Assembly (NCBI RefSeq): GCF_000010725.1
Contig: NC_013855.1
Span: 1,344,501-1,408,500 of the forward strand
DNA length: 64,000 bases
Source: Azospirillum sp. B510
GTDB lineage: Bacteria; Pseudomonadota; Alphaproteobacteria; Azospirillales; Azospirillaceae
Reading direction: 5' to 3'
A model generated the notes under the pieces. It did not search any database. It saw nothing but the letters and a program-made list of their open reading frames with translations, and was not told where the DNA came from. Made by a program: the position numbers and the translations under genes. This document shows positions 25,575-33,569 of the stretch, piece by piece (within the stretch, counting starts at the first letter, position 1; the number at the start of each line of letters is the position of its first letter).

Positions 25575-27431
25575 CAAATTGGGGCTCTTGGAAATTTTGT
25601 GTGATCAATCAGGGGTTGAGGTTACAGCCCGAAGCAGTCGAAAGTAGGCGGAGCCCTTCGAAGTTTGCGGATCGCTATATGAGAGGAAGCGTATCCTTGA
25701 CACGGTCCTCTCCTTGAACCTTTCCCTGCATTCGATTGGCTTTCTTCCTGGTCTCCATATCATTGACCAGATCGACCATGGCTCCCCACGCATCACGTTG
25801 CGCGCACAGCAGACGACGGTGTCGGCTCCCTGTACCGCGTGTGGGACGCCATCTCGGCGGATTCACGGTTCCTACTGGCGCAGCCTCGGCGACCTCGCGT
25901 GTTTCGGCCGCCCCACCGTCCTGCTGGTCCGGGTCCGTCGTTTCCGTTGCACGGCGCCGACCTGTTCCCGGCGGACCTTTGCCGAGTCATTGCCGGGCAT
26001 CGCGCAACGGCGAGGCCGGCAGACCGACCGGCTGCGCTCGGTGCACCGGTCCATCGGCTTGGCCCTAGGCGGCAACCCTGGCGCCCGTCATGCCACGGCG
26101 ATGGGAATGCCGATCAGCCGAACGACGCTGTTGCATCGCGTTCGCGCCGGCGGAACCAAGCCGATCCCTCCGGTCACTGTGCTGGGCGTGGACGATTGGG
26201 CTTGGCGTAAGGGGCATCGCTACGGCACGATCCTGTGCGATCTGGAGCGTCGGCGGGTCATCGACCTGTTGCCCGACCGCAGTGCCGACACCTTGGCGGC
26301 ATGGCTCATGATGCACCCCGGCATCTCCGTCGTCGCCCGTGACCGCGCCGGCGCCTACGCCGAGGGGGCCGCCCGTGGTGCTCCCGAAGCGATCCAGGTC
26401 GCGGACCGGTGGCATTTGCTGCGAAACGCGAGCGACGCCCTGCGCGGGGTTCTCGAGCATCATCACCGCGATCTGCGCGAGGCCGCTCAAACGGCCGCCC
26501 TGAAACCGGAACCGCTGACGCTGGAGGAGAACAACTCGGGACCAGCCACTGCATCCGAAACCGAACGGCCGTTGCGAGCCGCAGAGCGGCGGTCGCGGGC
26601 TGCGCAGGAGCGCCGCGACGCCCGCTTCGCCGAAGTTGCGCGCTTGCGTGAACAGGGCATGGCGCTGAAAGCCATTGCCCGCACCACCGGGATCGAACGC
26701 AAGACGGTGCGCCGCTGGTTGCGGGCCGGCCATGCACCGACATGGCGCCATGCCGCTCGCGCGACCAGCATCCTCGACCCGTATCGCGCCCATCTGGAGG
26801 AGCGTTGGCAAGCCGGGTGTCACAATGGGGCAGCGCTCTGGCGCGACCTCAAGGGCCAGGGCTTTGCCGGACAATATTCCGTTGTGCGGAACTGGGCGAT
26901 GCAGCGGCGGCGAGAGGACCCGAGCCTCAGAAAATCCACAGGACCGAGGCGTCACTCGGCGGCGACCAGAGTTACGGAGCCACCGACGCCTCGGCGGGCA
27001 GTGCGCCTGCTAACCGTCGACCTCGACGTGCTTTCCGAGGAGGACCGCCAGTTCGTCGTCTCCTTGCGGGACCGCTCGCCCGCCATCGCCACCGCCGCCG
27101 ACCTGATCAGCCGCTTCACGACGATGGTGAAGGACAAGACGCCGACCATGTTCGACGGCTGGCTGCGTGAGGCGGAGGCCAGTGCCCTGGGGCCGTTCGC
27201 CGCCGGCATCCGGCGCGACGAGGACGCCGTGCGCGCCGCGCTCACCGAGCCGTGGAGTAGCGGGCAAGTCGAGGGCCACGTCAATCGGCTCAAGGTCATC
27301 AAGCGGGATATGTACGGCCGTGCCGGCTTCGATCTCCTACGCAGTCGGGTCTTGGCTCACGCCTAACGCGAACATCACATCCCCAAACACCTTCTACTCA
27401 TCCACACAAAATTTCCAAGAGCCCAAATTGG
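25575..27431 (+). mobile_element. ISL3-family element with 8-bp target duplication
   Basis: The element is 25583-27423 (1,841 bases). The terminal inverted repeats are perfect over at least 20 bases, beginning GGCTCTTGGAAATTTTGTGT. The 8-base target duplication CAAATTGG lies at 25575-25582 and 27424-27431, the size normal for ISL3. It holds one intact transposase gene and has inserted into the short IS21-like element, so it arrived later. Confidence 0.93.
25714..27366 (+). CDS. ISL3-family transposase
   Basis: A 550-residue, intact transposase. An N-terminal zinc-binding region (CTACGTPSRRIHG and CTAPTCSRRTF) precedes the DDE domain: Asp in VLGVDDWAWRKGHRYG, Asp in VARDRAGAYAEGA, and Glu in WSSGQVEGHVNRLKVIKRDM near the C-terminus. 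An inserted helix-turn-helix (about 320-350, GMALKAIARTTGIERKTVRR) lies in the middle, as in long ISL3 members. It ends AFDLL-like RSRVLAHA. The start ATG 25714 lies 131 bases inside the left end. Confidence 0.92.
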   Translation: MNLSLHSIGFLPGLHIIDQIDHGSPRITLRAQQTTVSAPCTACGTPSRRIHGSYWRSLGDLACFGRPTVLLVRVRRFRCTAPTCSRRTFAESLPGIAQRRGRQTDRLRSVHRSIGLALGGNPGARHATAMGMPISRTTLLHRVRAGGTKPIPPVTVLGVDDWAWRKGHRYGTILCDLERRRVIDLLPDRSADTLAAWLMMHPGISVVARDRAGAYAEGAARGAPEAIQVADRWHLLRNASDALRGVLEHHHRDLREAAQTAALKPEPLTLEENNSGPATASETERPLRAAERRSRAAQERRDARFAEVARLREQGMALKAIARTTGIERKTVRRWLRAGHAPTWRHAARATSILDPYRAHLEERWQAGCHNGAALWRDLKGQGFAGQYSVVRNWAMQRRREDPSLRKSTGPRRHSAATRVTEPPTPRRAVRLLTVDLDVLSEEDRQFVVSLRDRSPAIATAADLISRFTTMVKDKTPTMFDGWLREAEASALGPFAAGIRRDEDAVRAALTEPWSSGQVEGHVNRLKVIKRDMYGRAGFDLLRSRVLAHA

Positions 27432-27491
27432 GATGTCGCCTGACAGTAGAATGACGATTCCAACAGCCCACACGCCGAATGATCCCGGCTG

Positions 27492-27500
27492 TAGTACTAA
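27492..27500 (+). repeat. Direct repeat TAGTACTAA, right copy
   Basis: Right-hand partner of the 9-base repeat at 24885-24893. It overlaps the TAG stop codon of hxlR (minus strand, 27499-27497). If it is a target duplication, the original target was the 3' end of hxlR. Confidence 0.45.
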
Positions 27501-27838
27501 GCGCTTTCTTTGATGGCCATCCTTCGTTTTCCCCATGCCTCCGCGAAATCCAGCAACGGGCGAAGACCCTCACCATCTTCGGTCGGACGATATTCAACGC
27601 GCGGCGGCACCTCCGCGTAGACGGTGCGCGAGATCAATTTTGCCGTTTCAAGCTCACGAAGCTGCTTGGTGAGAAGGCGTTGGGTGATGCCCGGCAGGCG
27701 TCGATGCAGTTCGTTGAACCGCAGGCATCCTGCCATCAGCAGGTGATAGAGGACCACACCTTTCCACCGGCCATCGATCAGGTCGAGCGTCACCTCGACC
27801 GGGCAGCCGGGGAGTTGGCGATAGTGTCGTTCTTTCAT
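27497..27838 (-). CDS. HxlR-family transcriptional regulator
   Basis: A 113-residue winged-helix regulator. The HxlR pattern is clear: CPVEVTLDLIDGRWKGVVLY, FNELHRRLPGITQRLLTKQL, VPPRVEYRPTEDG. HxlR proteins usually sense electrophiles, disulfide stress or aldehydes and control a divergent oxidoreductase gene. Here the divergent gene is the quinone-oxidoreductase-like gene at 27937, which is now disrupted. ATG 27838 has AGGGAAC upstream, which overlaps a palindrome. The C-terminal codons run into the direct repeat at 27492. Confidence 0.88.
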   Translation of the reverse strand: MKERHYRQLPGCPVEVTLDLIDGRWKGVVLYHLLMAGCLRFNELHRRLPGITQRLLTKQLRELETAKLISRTVYAEVPPRVEYRPTEDGEGLRPLLDFAEAWGKRRMAIKESA

Positions 27839-27841
27839 ATC

Positions 27842-27859
27842 AGTTCCCTTTCGGGAACT
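27842..27859. promoter_or_regulatory. Palindrome between hxlR and the oxidoreductase gene
   Basis: AGTTCCC-TTTC-GGGAACT is a perfect 7+7 dyad three bases upstream of the hxlR start codon. It covers the hxlR ribosome site, so it could act as an autoregulatory operator or as an RNA hairpin. The rest of the 98-base gap is AT-richer and should hold both divergent promoters. Confidence 0.5.
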
Positions 27860-28122
27860 AGATACGCCATTTTGCTGTACTTGTGAAGTCCGTCGGTTTG
27901 ATCAATCTGTCCAAACACGGAAGTCTGGAGACGCACATGAAGGCCATTCAGTTTTCAACAGGGGACATTCGCAGTGGAAAGCATCTCTTCCAGACAGTGG
28001 AATTGCCAACGCCCGTCCCCGCCCCACGTGACGTGCTGGTCGCAGTAAAGGCCGTGTCGATCAATCCCGTCGACACCAAGGTCCGGTCCGGGCTCGTTGG
28101 CGTGCCAGACGATGTCACTGTC

Positions 28123-29743
28123 CTAGCCGGGAAAATTCATGAGGGTTGGCGGGTGTAGTGGCATCCGTTGAGCGGCCGTAGGATTTGGGTGCTGACGCCA
28201 ACTCCTGCCGTTTCCGGAGCGCCCACCCGCCATGGTTGATCATACCCTGCCGCTGCCCGGCCTGTCACCCGTTGCTGGAAAGCCGGTGATCGGGCGCTTT
28301 GATGGCGGCCGCCTGTCCTCCGATGGCGGGCTGCTGGTGCTGCGGGAGGTGGCGAAGCGGCTGCGGATTGCCGATCGGCTGGCCGCCTGTATTGAGGACC
28401 CGCGCGATCCAACGCGCACCGTGCATTCGCTGGCCGACATCATCGGCTTTCGCCTGCTGGCCATCGCGGCGGGCTACGAGGACGGCAACGACGCCGGCAG
28501 CCTACGCTCCGACCCGCTGTTCAAGATGGCCCTGGAACGCCTGCCGTCCGAGCGTGACCTTTGCTCGCAAGCCACCATCTCGCGCCTGGAGAACCTGCCG
28601 GATACCCGCGCACTGCTGCGCATGGGCCGAGCCATGGTCGATCTCTACTGCGCGTCCTTTCGCCAGGTGCCCAAGCGCATCGTGCTGGATGTAGACGACA
28701 CCTTCGACACGGTGCATGGCGGTCAGCAGTTGCGCCTGTTCAACGCCCATTATGACGAGTACGGCTTCCAGCCCATCGTTGTCTTCGACGGCAACGGCCG
28801 CTTTGTCACCGCTGTGCTGCGCCCAGCCAAGCGGCCCAAGGGGACGGAGATCCGGACCTTCCTGCGTCGCCTGCTCCGCGCCATTCGGGCAAACTGGCCC
28901 AAGACCGAGATCCTGCTGCGCGCCGACGGCCATTACGCCTGCCCGGAGGTGCTGGACTGGTGCGAGGCGGAGGGGCTCGACTACGTGCTCGGTCTGCCGA
29001 CCAGCAGCACACTGCGCCGTCACGTCACCACGCTGGAGGCCAGCACCGCGGCGCGCTTCCAGGCCATGCCCGGAGCCGACAAGGTGCGCCGCTTCAAGGA
29101 ATTCTATGACGGGGCCAGCACCTGGAGCCGGGTCCGCCGCATCGTCGCGCGCGTCGAGGCAGGAGACCAGGGCACCGACAGCCGCTTCATCGTCACCAAC
29201 CTACGCCACGGCACGGGTCGCTGGCTGTATGCCGGCCTGTATTGCGCGAGGGGACAGGCGGAAAATCATATAAAAGCCTGGAAATCCCACCTTGCCGCAG
29301 ACCGGACCTCCTGCACCAAGGCGACGGCCAACCAGTTCCGCCTGTTCCTGCACGCCGGGGCGTACTGGCTGCTGTGGAGCCTGCGCTCGCTGATGCCGAA
29401 ACGCTCCCGCTGGCGCACGGTGCAATTCGACACCTTGCGGCTGCGCTTGGTGAAGACCGCCGCGCGTATCGTGGAGATGAAGACGCAGATCAAGGTGCAC
29501 CTGCCGACCAGCGCGCCTGATCAGGCGATCATCCACCTCGCCCTCGGCCGCATGCCCCGGCTCATCTGCTGAGCACCGGGGCAGCGTGCCCCAGCCGTCA
29601 CCCAATCCCCTCCACCACCAACTCCGACACCGTCACGCCGCCGTCAGCGCGGCGGCCGACGACGCGCGCCCATACAGCCCAACGTTGATCATCTCAACGC
29701 GGCGACCAGACCGCTCGCCACCCTGGTGAATAAAGGCGGCTAG
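28123..29743 (+). mobile_element. IS1380-family element, copy 2, with CTAG target duplication
   Basis: The element is 28127-29739 (1,613 bases), in the opposite orientation to copy 1. CTAG flanks it at 28123-28126 and 29740-29743. The target is inside the quinone-oxidoreductase-like gene, whose frame is restored when one CTAG is kept, so the ends are placed exactly. The terminal inverted repeats are as in copy 1. Confidence 0.94.
28232..29572 (+). CDS. IS1380-family transposase, copy 2
   Basis: A 446-residue transposase identical in protein sequence to the copy at 23438-24778, with all catalytic motifs intact (LDVDDTFD, LRADGHYA, GQAENHIKAW). ATG 28232 lies 105 bases inside the left end, and 167 non-coding bases follow its stop before the right end. 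Either copy could supply transposase for both elements. Confidence 0.92.
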   Translation: MVDHTLPLPGLSPVAGKPVIGRFDGGRLSSDGGLLVLREVAKRLRIADRLAACIEDPRDPTRTVHSLADIIGFRLLAIAAGYEDGNDAGSLRSDPLFKMALERLPSERDLCSQATISRLENLPDTRALLRMGRAMVDLYCASFRQVPKRIVLDVDDTFDTVHGGQQLRLFNAHYDEYGFQPIVVFDGNGRFVTAVLRPAKRPKGTEIRTFLRRLLRAIRANWPKTEILLRADGHYACPEVLDWCEAEGLDYVLGLPTSSTLRRHVTTLEASTAARFQAMPGADKVRRFKEFYDGASTWSRVRRIVARVEAGDQGTDSRFIVTNLRHGTGRWLYAGLYCARGQAENHIKAWKSHLAADRTSCTKATANQFRLFLHAGAYWLLWSLRSLMPKRSRWRTVQFDTLRLRLVKTAARIVEMKTQIKVHLPTSAPDQAIIHLALGRMPRLIC

Positions 29744-30689
29744 GGTGGGATGCGGCCGGCACGGTCGTTGCCGTGGGCGACGCGGTCGAGCTGTTTCGTC
29801 CCGGCGAGGACGTGTTTTACTGCGGCACCTTCACCCGCTCCGGTGCGAACGCGGACTGTCATCTTGTCGATGAGCGCATGGTCGGCAAGAAGCCATCTTC
29901 CTTGTCCTTTGCCGAGGCCGCGGCGCTCCCGCTGACCTCACTGACGGCTTGGCAGCTGCTGTTCGATCGCCGCGGCGTGCGGATGGGCAAACCCCCGGGC
30001 GCCGGCTCCTTGCTCATCGTCGGCGCGGCTGGCGGGGTCGGTTCCATCCTTATTCAGCTCGCCCGTCGGCTCACCGGCCTGACGGTGGTCGCCACCGCAT
30101 CAAGGCCGGAAACCCAGGACTGGTGCCGACGGATGGGCGCGCATCACGTGATAGATCACAGCCGGCCGATGCCGCCGCAAATCGCGGCTCTGGACATTCC
30201 ACCCGTCTCCTGCATCGCTTCGTTGACACAAACCGCAAAGCATCTCGCTGCGCTGGTCGAAATCGTCAAGCCGCATGGCAAGCTCGGCGTGATAGATGAT
30301 CATGACCACTTCGATGCGGCGCCCTTGAAGGCCAAGAGCGTCTCATTGCATTGGGAAATGGTGTTCACACGGCCGCTCTATCAGACCGCCGATCTGATTG
30401 GACAGCATCACATCCTCACCGAGATTTCCGAACTGGTGGATGCCGGAATTCTACGAACGACAATGACCCGTTGCCTGACACCGTTCTCGCCGGACACTCT
30501 GGCAGAGGCACACCGCATCGTTGAAAGCGGCGGAATGATCGGCAAGATCGTGATGAGCCGGTAGCGGCGAGCACCCCCAATCAAGTTCCATCGATCCGGG
30601 AAGCCTCAGAGCCTGACCCGAAAAGAATTGAGTGATTTCAATACCTTGTGATTCAATCGATGTTGCGAGGCATGACGAATGACAAGACG

Positions 30690-30959
30690 ATGTGGACTGA
30701 AATCACCCGAGCGCAGTATCGACGGAAAGGATTGCGGTATTCAAGCGACACGACGGACGCGGAGTGGGCGGTTCTCGAACCTTTCCTCCCGGCGGCTCGA
30801 CGCTTGGGACGGCCGCGAACGGTCAATGTGCGCGAGATCGTGAACGGCATCCTCTTTCTGGCGACCTCCGGGTGCCAGTGGCGGCAACTGCCGAAAGATT
30901 TCCCGCCGATGGCGACGGTGCAGCGCTATTTCTACCGCTGGCGCGACGATGGGACCCTG
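30690..30959 (+). pseudogene. IS5-family transposase fragment, N-terminal part
   Basis: About 90 residues of an IS5-family (IS402/IS1031-like) transposase: RYSSDTTDAEWAVLEPFLPA, then VREIVNGILFLATSGCQWRQ and FPPMATVQRYFYRWRDDGTL. Homology stops at about 30959, where the frame runs into unrelated sequence that is the far side of an IS110 fragment. In-frame ATGs at 30672 and 30690 are possible starts. GAGCCTGACCCGAAAAG near 30608 may be the element's left end. No right end or catalytic residues remain. Confidence 0.75.
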
Positions 30960-31225
30960 TGTGGACGGCCCTCTCGGCGCAAGAGGAGAATTCGTGTTGA
31001 AGGTTGGTCGGGTGCATCCGTGTGTCCGGCCTGTCGTCGCGACCTCTGGTCGCTGGGCTTGATGAAGTCCGCAGATCAACGCCCAAATCACCTCAGCGCG
31101 CTCCCGGGCGCTTGGTCCCCGTGGGTTTGGTCGATCCCCGGTCTGACCGGTTCGTCATCACGTCTCACCACCCTCACGCCATCCGCCTCGGCAGGGCCTT
31201 GGTCCGCTGCCGAGGCGAACCTCGA
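30960..31225. other. Non-coding junction between IS5 and IS110 fragments
   Basis: I recognise no gene here. Open frames crossing it join the two transposase fragments and have no family features. It most likely contains the downstream non-coding end of the IS110 remnant, with the IS5/IS110 junction near 30959. Confidence 0.4.
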
Positions 31226-31537
31226 CTATGCGGCGGTCGGTGCCACGCAGGTCCCGCCGCACGTCAGCACCGCCCAGGCGATGCGCGCCGTTTTGTTGGC
31301 CAGGGCGACGGCGGCGAGTTTGGCGGGCTTGCGCTCCAGCAGCTTCGCCGCCCAGCATCGAGCCGCGTTGTCCTGGCGCGCCAGCCGCATGACCGCCGTG
31401 GCGCCGATGACCAGCAGGCGGCGGAGGTAGCCGTCGCCTTGCTTGCTGATCCCCGTCTGCCACTCCTTCCCGCAGCCGCTGTGGGCTTTCGGCGTCAGGC
31501 CGAGCCAGGCGGCGAACTGCCGGCGGTCGTGTCCCAC
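31226..31537 (-). pseudogene. IS110-family transposase fragment, C-terminal part
   Basis: About 103 C-terminal residues of an IS110-family recombinase: RRQFAAWLGLTPKAHSGCGK, KQGDGYLRRLLVIGATAVMR and KTARIAWAVL, the transposase-20 domain. The N-terminal RuvC-like domain is missing. The 5' break near 31537 is 72 bases from the stop of the SDR gene. The stretch 30960-31225 has no recognisable gene and is probably the non-coding end of this element. Confidence 0.75.
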
Positions 31538-31608
31538 GAGGTGGTGCAGGATCCGATGATGGGGTGAAGTCGGATCGCGATGGCTTGCTCCAGCAATGAC
31601 CGGCCGGC

Positions 31609-32499
31609 TCATTCGGTTCCGCCAAGCTTCGGCCGCATGAGCCGGTCTATTCCAAGAGCCTTGAAAATCAGGCGGTCGAACACGCGATCGGGAAGATAGC
31701 GGCCGACATGCCAGATGCTGTCCAGCGGATAGCGGGTGCGGGGTTTCGGCGATTCTATGGCGTGAAGAACCGCCCGCGTCACCAGGGATGCCGGCTTGGC
31801 GGCGTCCTCCTGCTTGCTTAGGGACTGGTTGAAACGGTGCCATATCTCGGCATAATCGGTATCTCCGTACCGCTCCAGAGGCTTGGATGCCGCAGATTTC
31901 TCGAAGAGCCGGGAGCGAATGAAGCCCGGCTCGATCGCCGAGACCTCGATTCCATAGATTTTCAATTCGCGCCGCAGCCCCTGGGTAACGGCCTCCACCG
32001 CATGCTTCGATCCGGCATAGGCCGCCATGAAAGGCACGGTGATCGCGCCCGAAACCGATCCGATGTTGACGATGCGTCCCGGTGGATGGCGCGCGCCGTG
32101 GCGTGCCCCGAGCAAGGGTAGGAAGGCCCGCGTGACACCGAGCAGACCGAAGAGATTGACCTCGAAGGTCTGCCGGATCTCGTCCAGCGACTGATGCTGA
32201 AGTGGACCGGCGAAGCTGACGCCGGCGTTGTTCACCAGCCCCTTCAGGCCCCGCCCGTCCAGGGCCGCCTCGACCACCGCTACCGATTGCTCCACCGCCG
32301 CGGCGTCGGTGACGTCGAACAGCAGCGGCGTGAAGGCTTCGCCCCAGGTCGCGCGCAGTTCGTCGGCGTCCGGACTGCGGCGGACGCTGCCGAAGACCCG
32401 GTAACCGTGCCGCATCAGGTCCTCCGCGATGGCCTGGCCGATGCCGCTGGACACGCCGGTCACCAGGACGGCGGGCCGGTTCGTGACGGGCGGGGTCAT
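31609..32499 (-). CDS. SDR-family oxidoreductase
   Basis: A 296-residue classical short-chain dehydrogenase. Cofactor motif TGVSSGIG near the N-terminus, NNAG at about 92-95, catalytic Ser in NIGSVSG, and YAGSK giving Tyr and Lys. The C-terminal region is longer than in minimal SDRs. It probably oxidises or reduces a hydroxy/keto group in the hydrophobic substrate handled by the operon. Its ATG overlaps the stop of the reductase gene upstream (ATGA), and it is the last gene of the minus-strand operon. The substrate is unknown. Confidence 0.86.
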   Translation of the reverse strand: MTPPVTNRPAVLVTGVSSGIGQAIAEDLMRHGYRVFGSVRRSPDADELRATWGEAFTPLLFDVTDAAAVEQSVAVVEAALDGRGLKGLVNNAGVSFAGPLQHQSLDEIRQTFEVNLFGLLGVTRAFLPLLGARHGARHPPGRIVNIGSVSGAITVPFMAAYAGSKHAVEAVTQGLRRELKIYGIEVSAIEPGFIRSRLFEKSAASKPLERYGDTDYAEIWHRFNQSLSKQEDAAKPASLVTRAVLHAIESPKPRTRYPLDSIWHVGRYLPDRVFDRLIFKALGIDRLMRPKLGGTE

Positions 32500-33527
32500 G
32501 CCGGTTCCGCGATCTTGAGGATCAGCTTGCCCGGATTCTTGCCGCTGAACAGCGTCGGCAGGAGATCGGGGGCCTTTTCAAAGCCCTCGACCATGTTTTC
32601 CTCGACATGCAGCTTGCCCTCGGCCACCCAGCGGCCGAGCTGTGCGGCGCCTTCGGCCAGACGGTCGGCATAGAAGAAGAGCAGGATGCCCTGCACGGTC
32701 AGCATATGGGTGCAGATGCGCATATAGTTGCGCGGCCCCTGGAGTTGGACATCGGTGTAGCCCGACGCCATCGCGCCGCAGATCAGGATGCGTCCGCGCG
32801 GGGCCATGTGAAGCAGCAGGGTGTCGAGCATGTCACCGCCGACATTGTCGAAATAGGCATCGACGCCCTGGAGGCACAGCGCGCCCAGACGCTGGGCGAC
32901 ATCCTCGTTCTTGTAATCGATGGCCTCGTCATAGCCAGCCTTTTCGACGATCCAGCGGCATTTCTCCGGACCACCGGCGATGCCGATCACCTTCTTGGCG
33001 CCCAGTGCCTTGGCGATGCCGCCGGCAAGCGAGCCGGTGGCTCCGGAAGCGGCGGAAATGACGACGGTGTCACCCGGCTTGACCTTCAACCCGTCGGTCA
33101 CGCCGAAATAGGCGGTCAGGCCGCTGACGCCGAAGACGCCGAGATTCCAGGAGAGCGGATAGTCGGCCCGCGGCAGCACGCGCAAGGGCATCGGGCCGTC
33201 GGACCGGGCCAGCACATAATCCTGCCAGCTCATGAAACCTTCCACCAGATCGCCTTCCGCATAGGCCGGATTGCGCGATGCGACGACTTGGCCGATGCCC
33301 ATGCAGCGCATCGGGTCGCCCAACTGGATCGGCGGCATGTATCCGCCATGGTCGGTCAACCAGATGCGCTGGCTGGCGTCGTAACTGAAATAAAGCGAAC
33401 GCACCAGCACATCGCCGTCGCCCGGCACCGGCACGGCGCCCTCGTGATAGCGGAAGTCGCCGGTCTTCACCGCACCGGCTGGGCGGGCAGCGAGCAGCCA
33501 CTGCCGATTGATCGTCTGAACGGTCAT
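32496..33527 (-). CDS. NADP-dependent MDR oxidoreductase (CurA/leukotriene B4 reductase-like)
   Basis: A 343-residue zinc-free medium-chain dehydrogenase/reductase. The N-terminal domain begins INRQWLLAARPAGAVKTGDF, and the Rossmann domain has GDTVVISAASGATGSLAGGI and then YFDNVGGDMLD, hallmarks of the CurA/PTGR group that reduces alpha,beta-unsaturated ketones or aldehydes. I chose ATG 33527, with GGAATCC upstream, over an in-frame start 33 bases earlier. It is coupled to the SDR gene. In this operon it could act as an enone reductase in substrate breakdown. Confidence 0.87.
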   Translation of the reverse strand: MTVQTINRQWLLAARPAGAVKTGDFRYHEGAVPVPGDGDVLVRSLYFSYDASQRIWLTDHGGYMPPIQLGDPMRCMGIGQVVASRNPAYAEGDLVEGFMSWQDYVLARSDGPMPLRVLPRADYPLSWNLGVFGVSGLTAYFGVTDGLKVKPGDTVVISAASGATGSLAGGIAKALGAKKVIGIAGGPEKCRWIVEKAGYDEAIDYKNEDVAQRLGALCLQGVDAYFDNVGGDMLDTLLLHMAPRGRILICGAMASGYTDVQLQGPRNYMRICTHMLTVQGILLFFYADRLAEGAAQLGRWVAEGKLHVEENMVEGFEKAPDLLPTLFSGKNPGKLILKIAEPA

Positions 33528-33569
33528 GAATCGGGATTCCTTATCAGATTTGATGGTCAAGATCGCTTT

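Larger units (their letters stand above)
25383..27445. mobile_element. Short non-autonomous element with IS21-like ends, split by ISL3
   Basis: Both ends begin TGTCAGGCGACA when read inward (25383 rightward; 27445 leftward). The next ~40 bases of the two ends align without gaps at roughly three positions in four, including two further GGCGACA motifs and C-runs at matching spacing. Repeated short motifs inside the termini are typical of IS21-family ends. Without the ISL3 insert the element is only about 214 bases and has no gene. The 11-base perfect dyad AGGCTTGATCC/GGATCAAGCCT (25454-25500) lies inside. No target duplication is visible. Confidence 0.6.
27937..30564 (+). pseudogene. Zinc-type alcohol dehydrogenase/quinone oxidoreductase, split by IS1380 copy 2
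   Basis: The 5' piece is 27937-28126 and the 3' piece 29744-30564. Removing the element and one CTAG rejoins the frame perfectly: VTVL then GWDAAGTVVAVG, the normal GWDAAG motif of the zinc-binding dehydrogenase family. The whole protein would be about 336 residues, with a GroES-like domain first and a Rossmann domain containing LLIVGAAGGVGSILIQLARR. Such enzymes reduce quinones or enones with NADPH. It is divergent from hxlR, its likely regulator. It is inactive as it stands, though the break would be fully repaired by precise excision. Confidence 0.92.

Noticed and set aside
24888-28122. Composite transposon formed by the two IS1380 copies
   Set aside because: Each copy has its own CTAG on both sides, and copy 2 sits in a gene that is restored by removing only that copy. 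Two independent insertions explain this better.
30960-31430. A novel protein reading from the IS5 fragment through the IS110 region
   Set aside because: After the transposase homology ends the residues are low-complexity, and the true frame is the IS110 remnant on the other strand.
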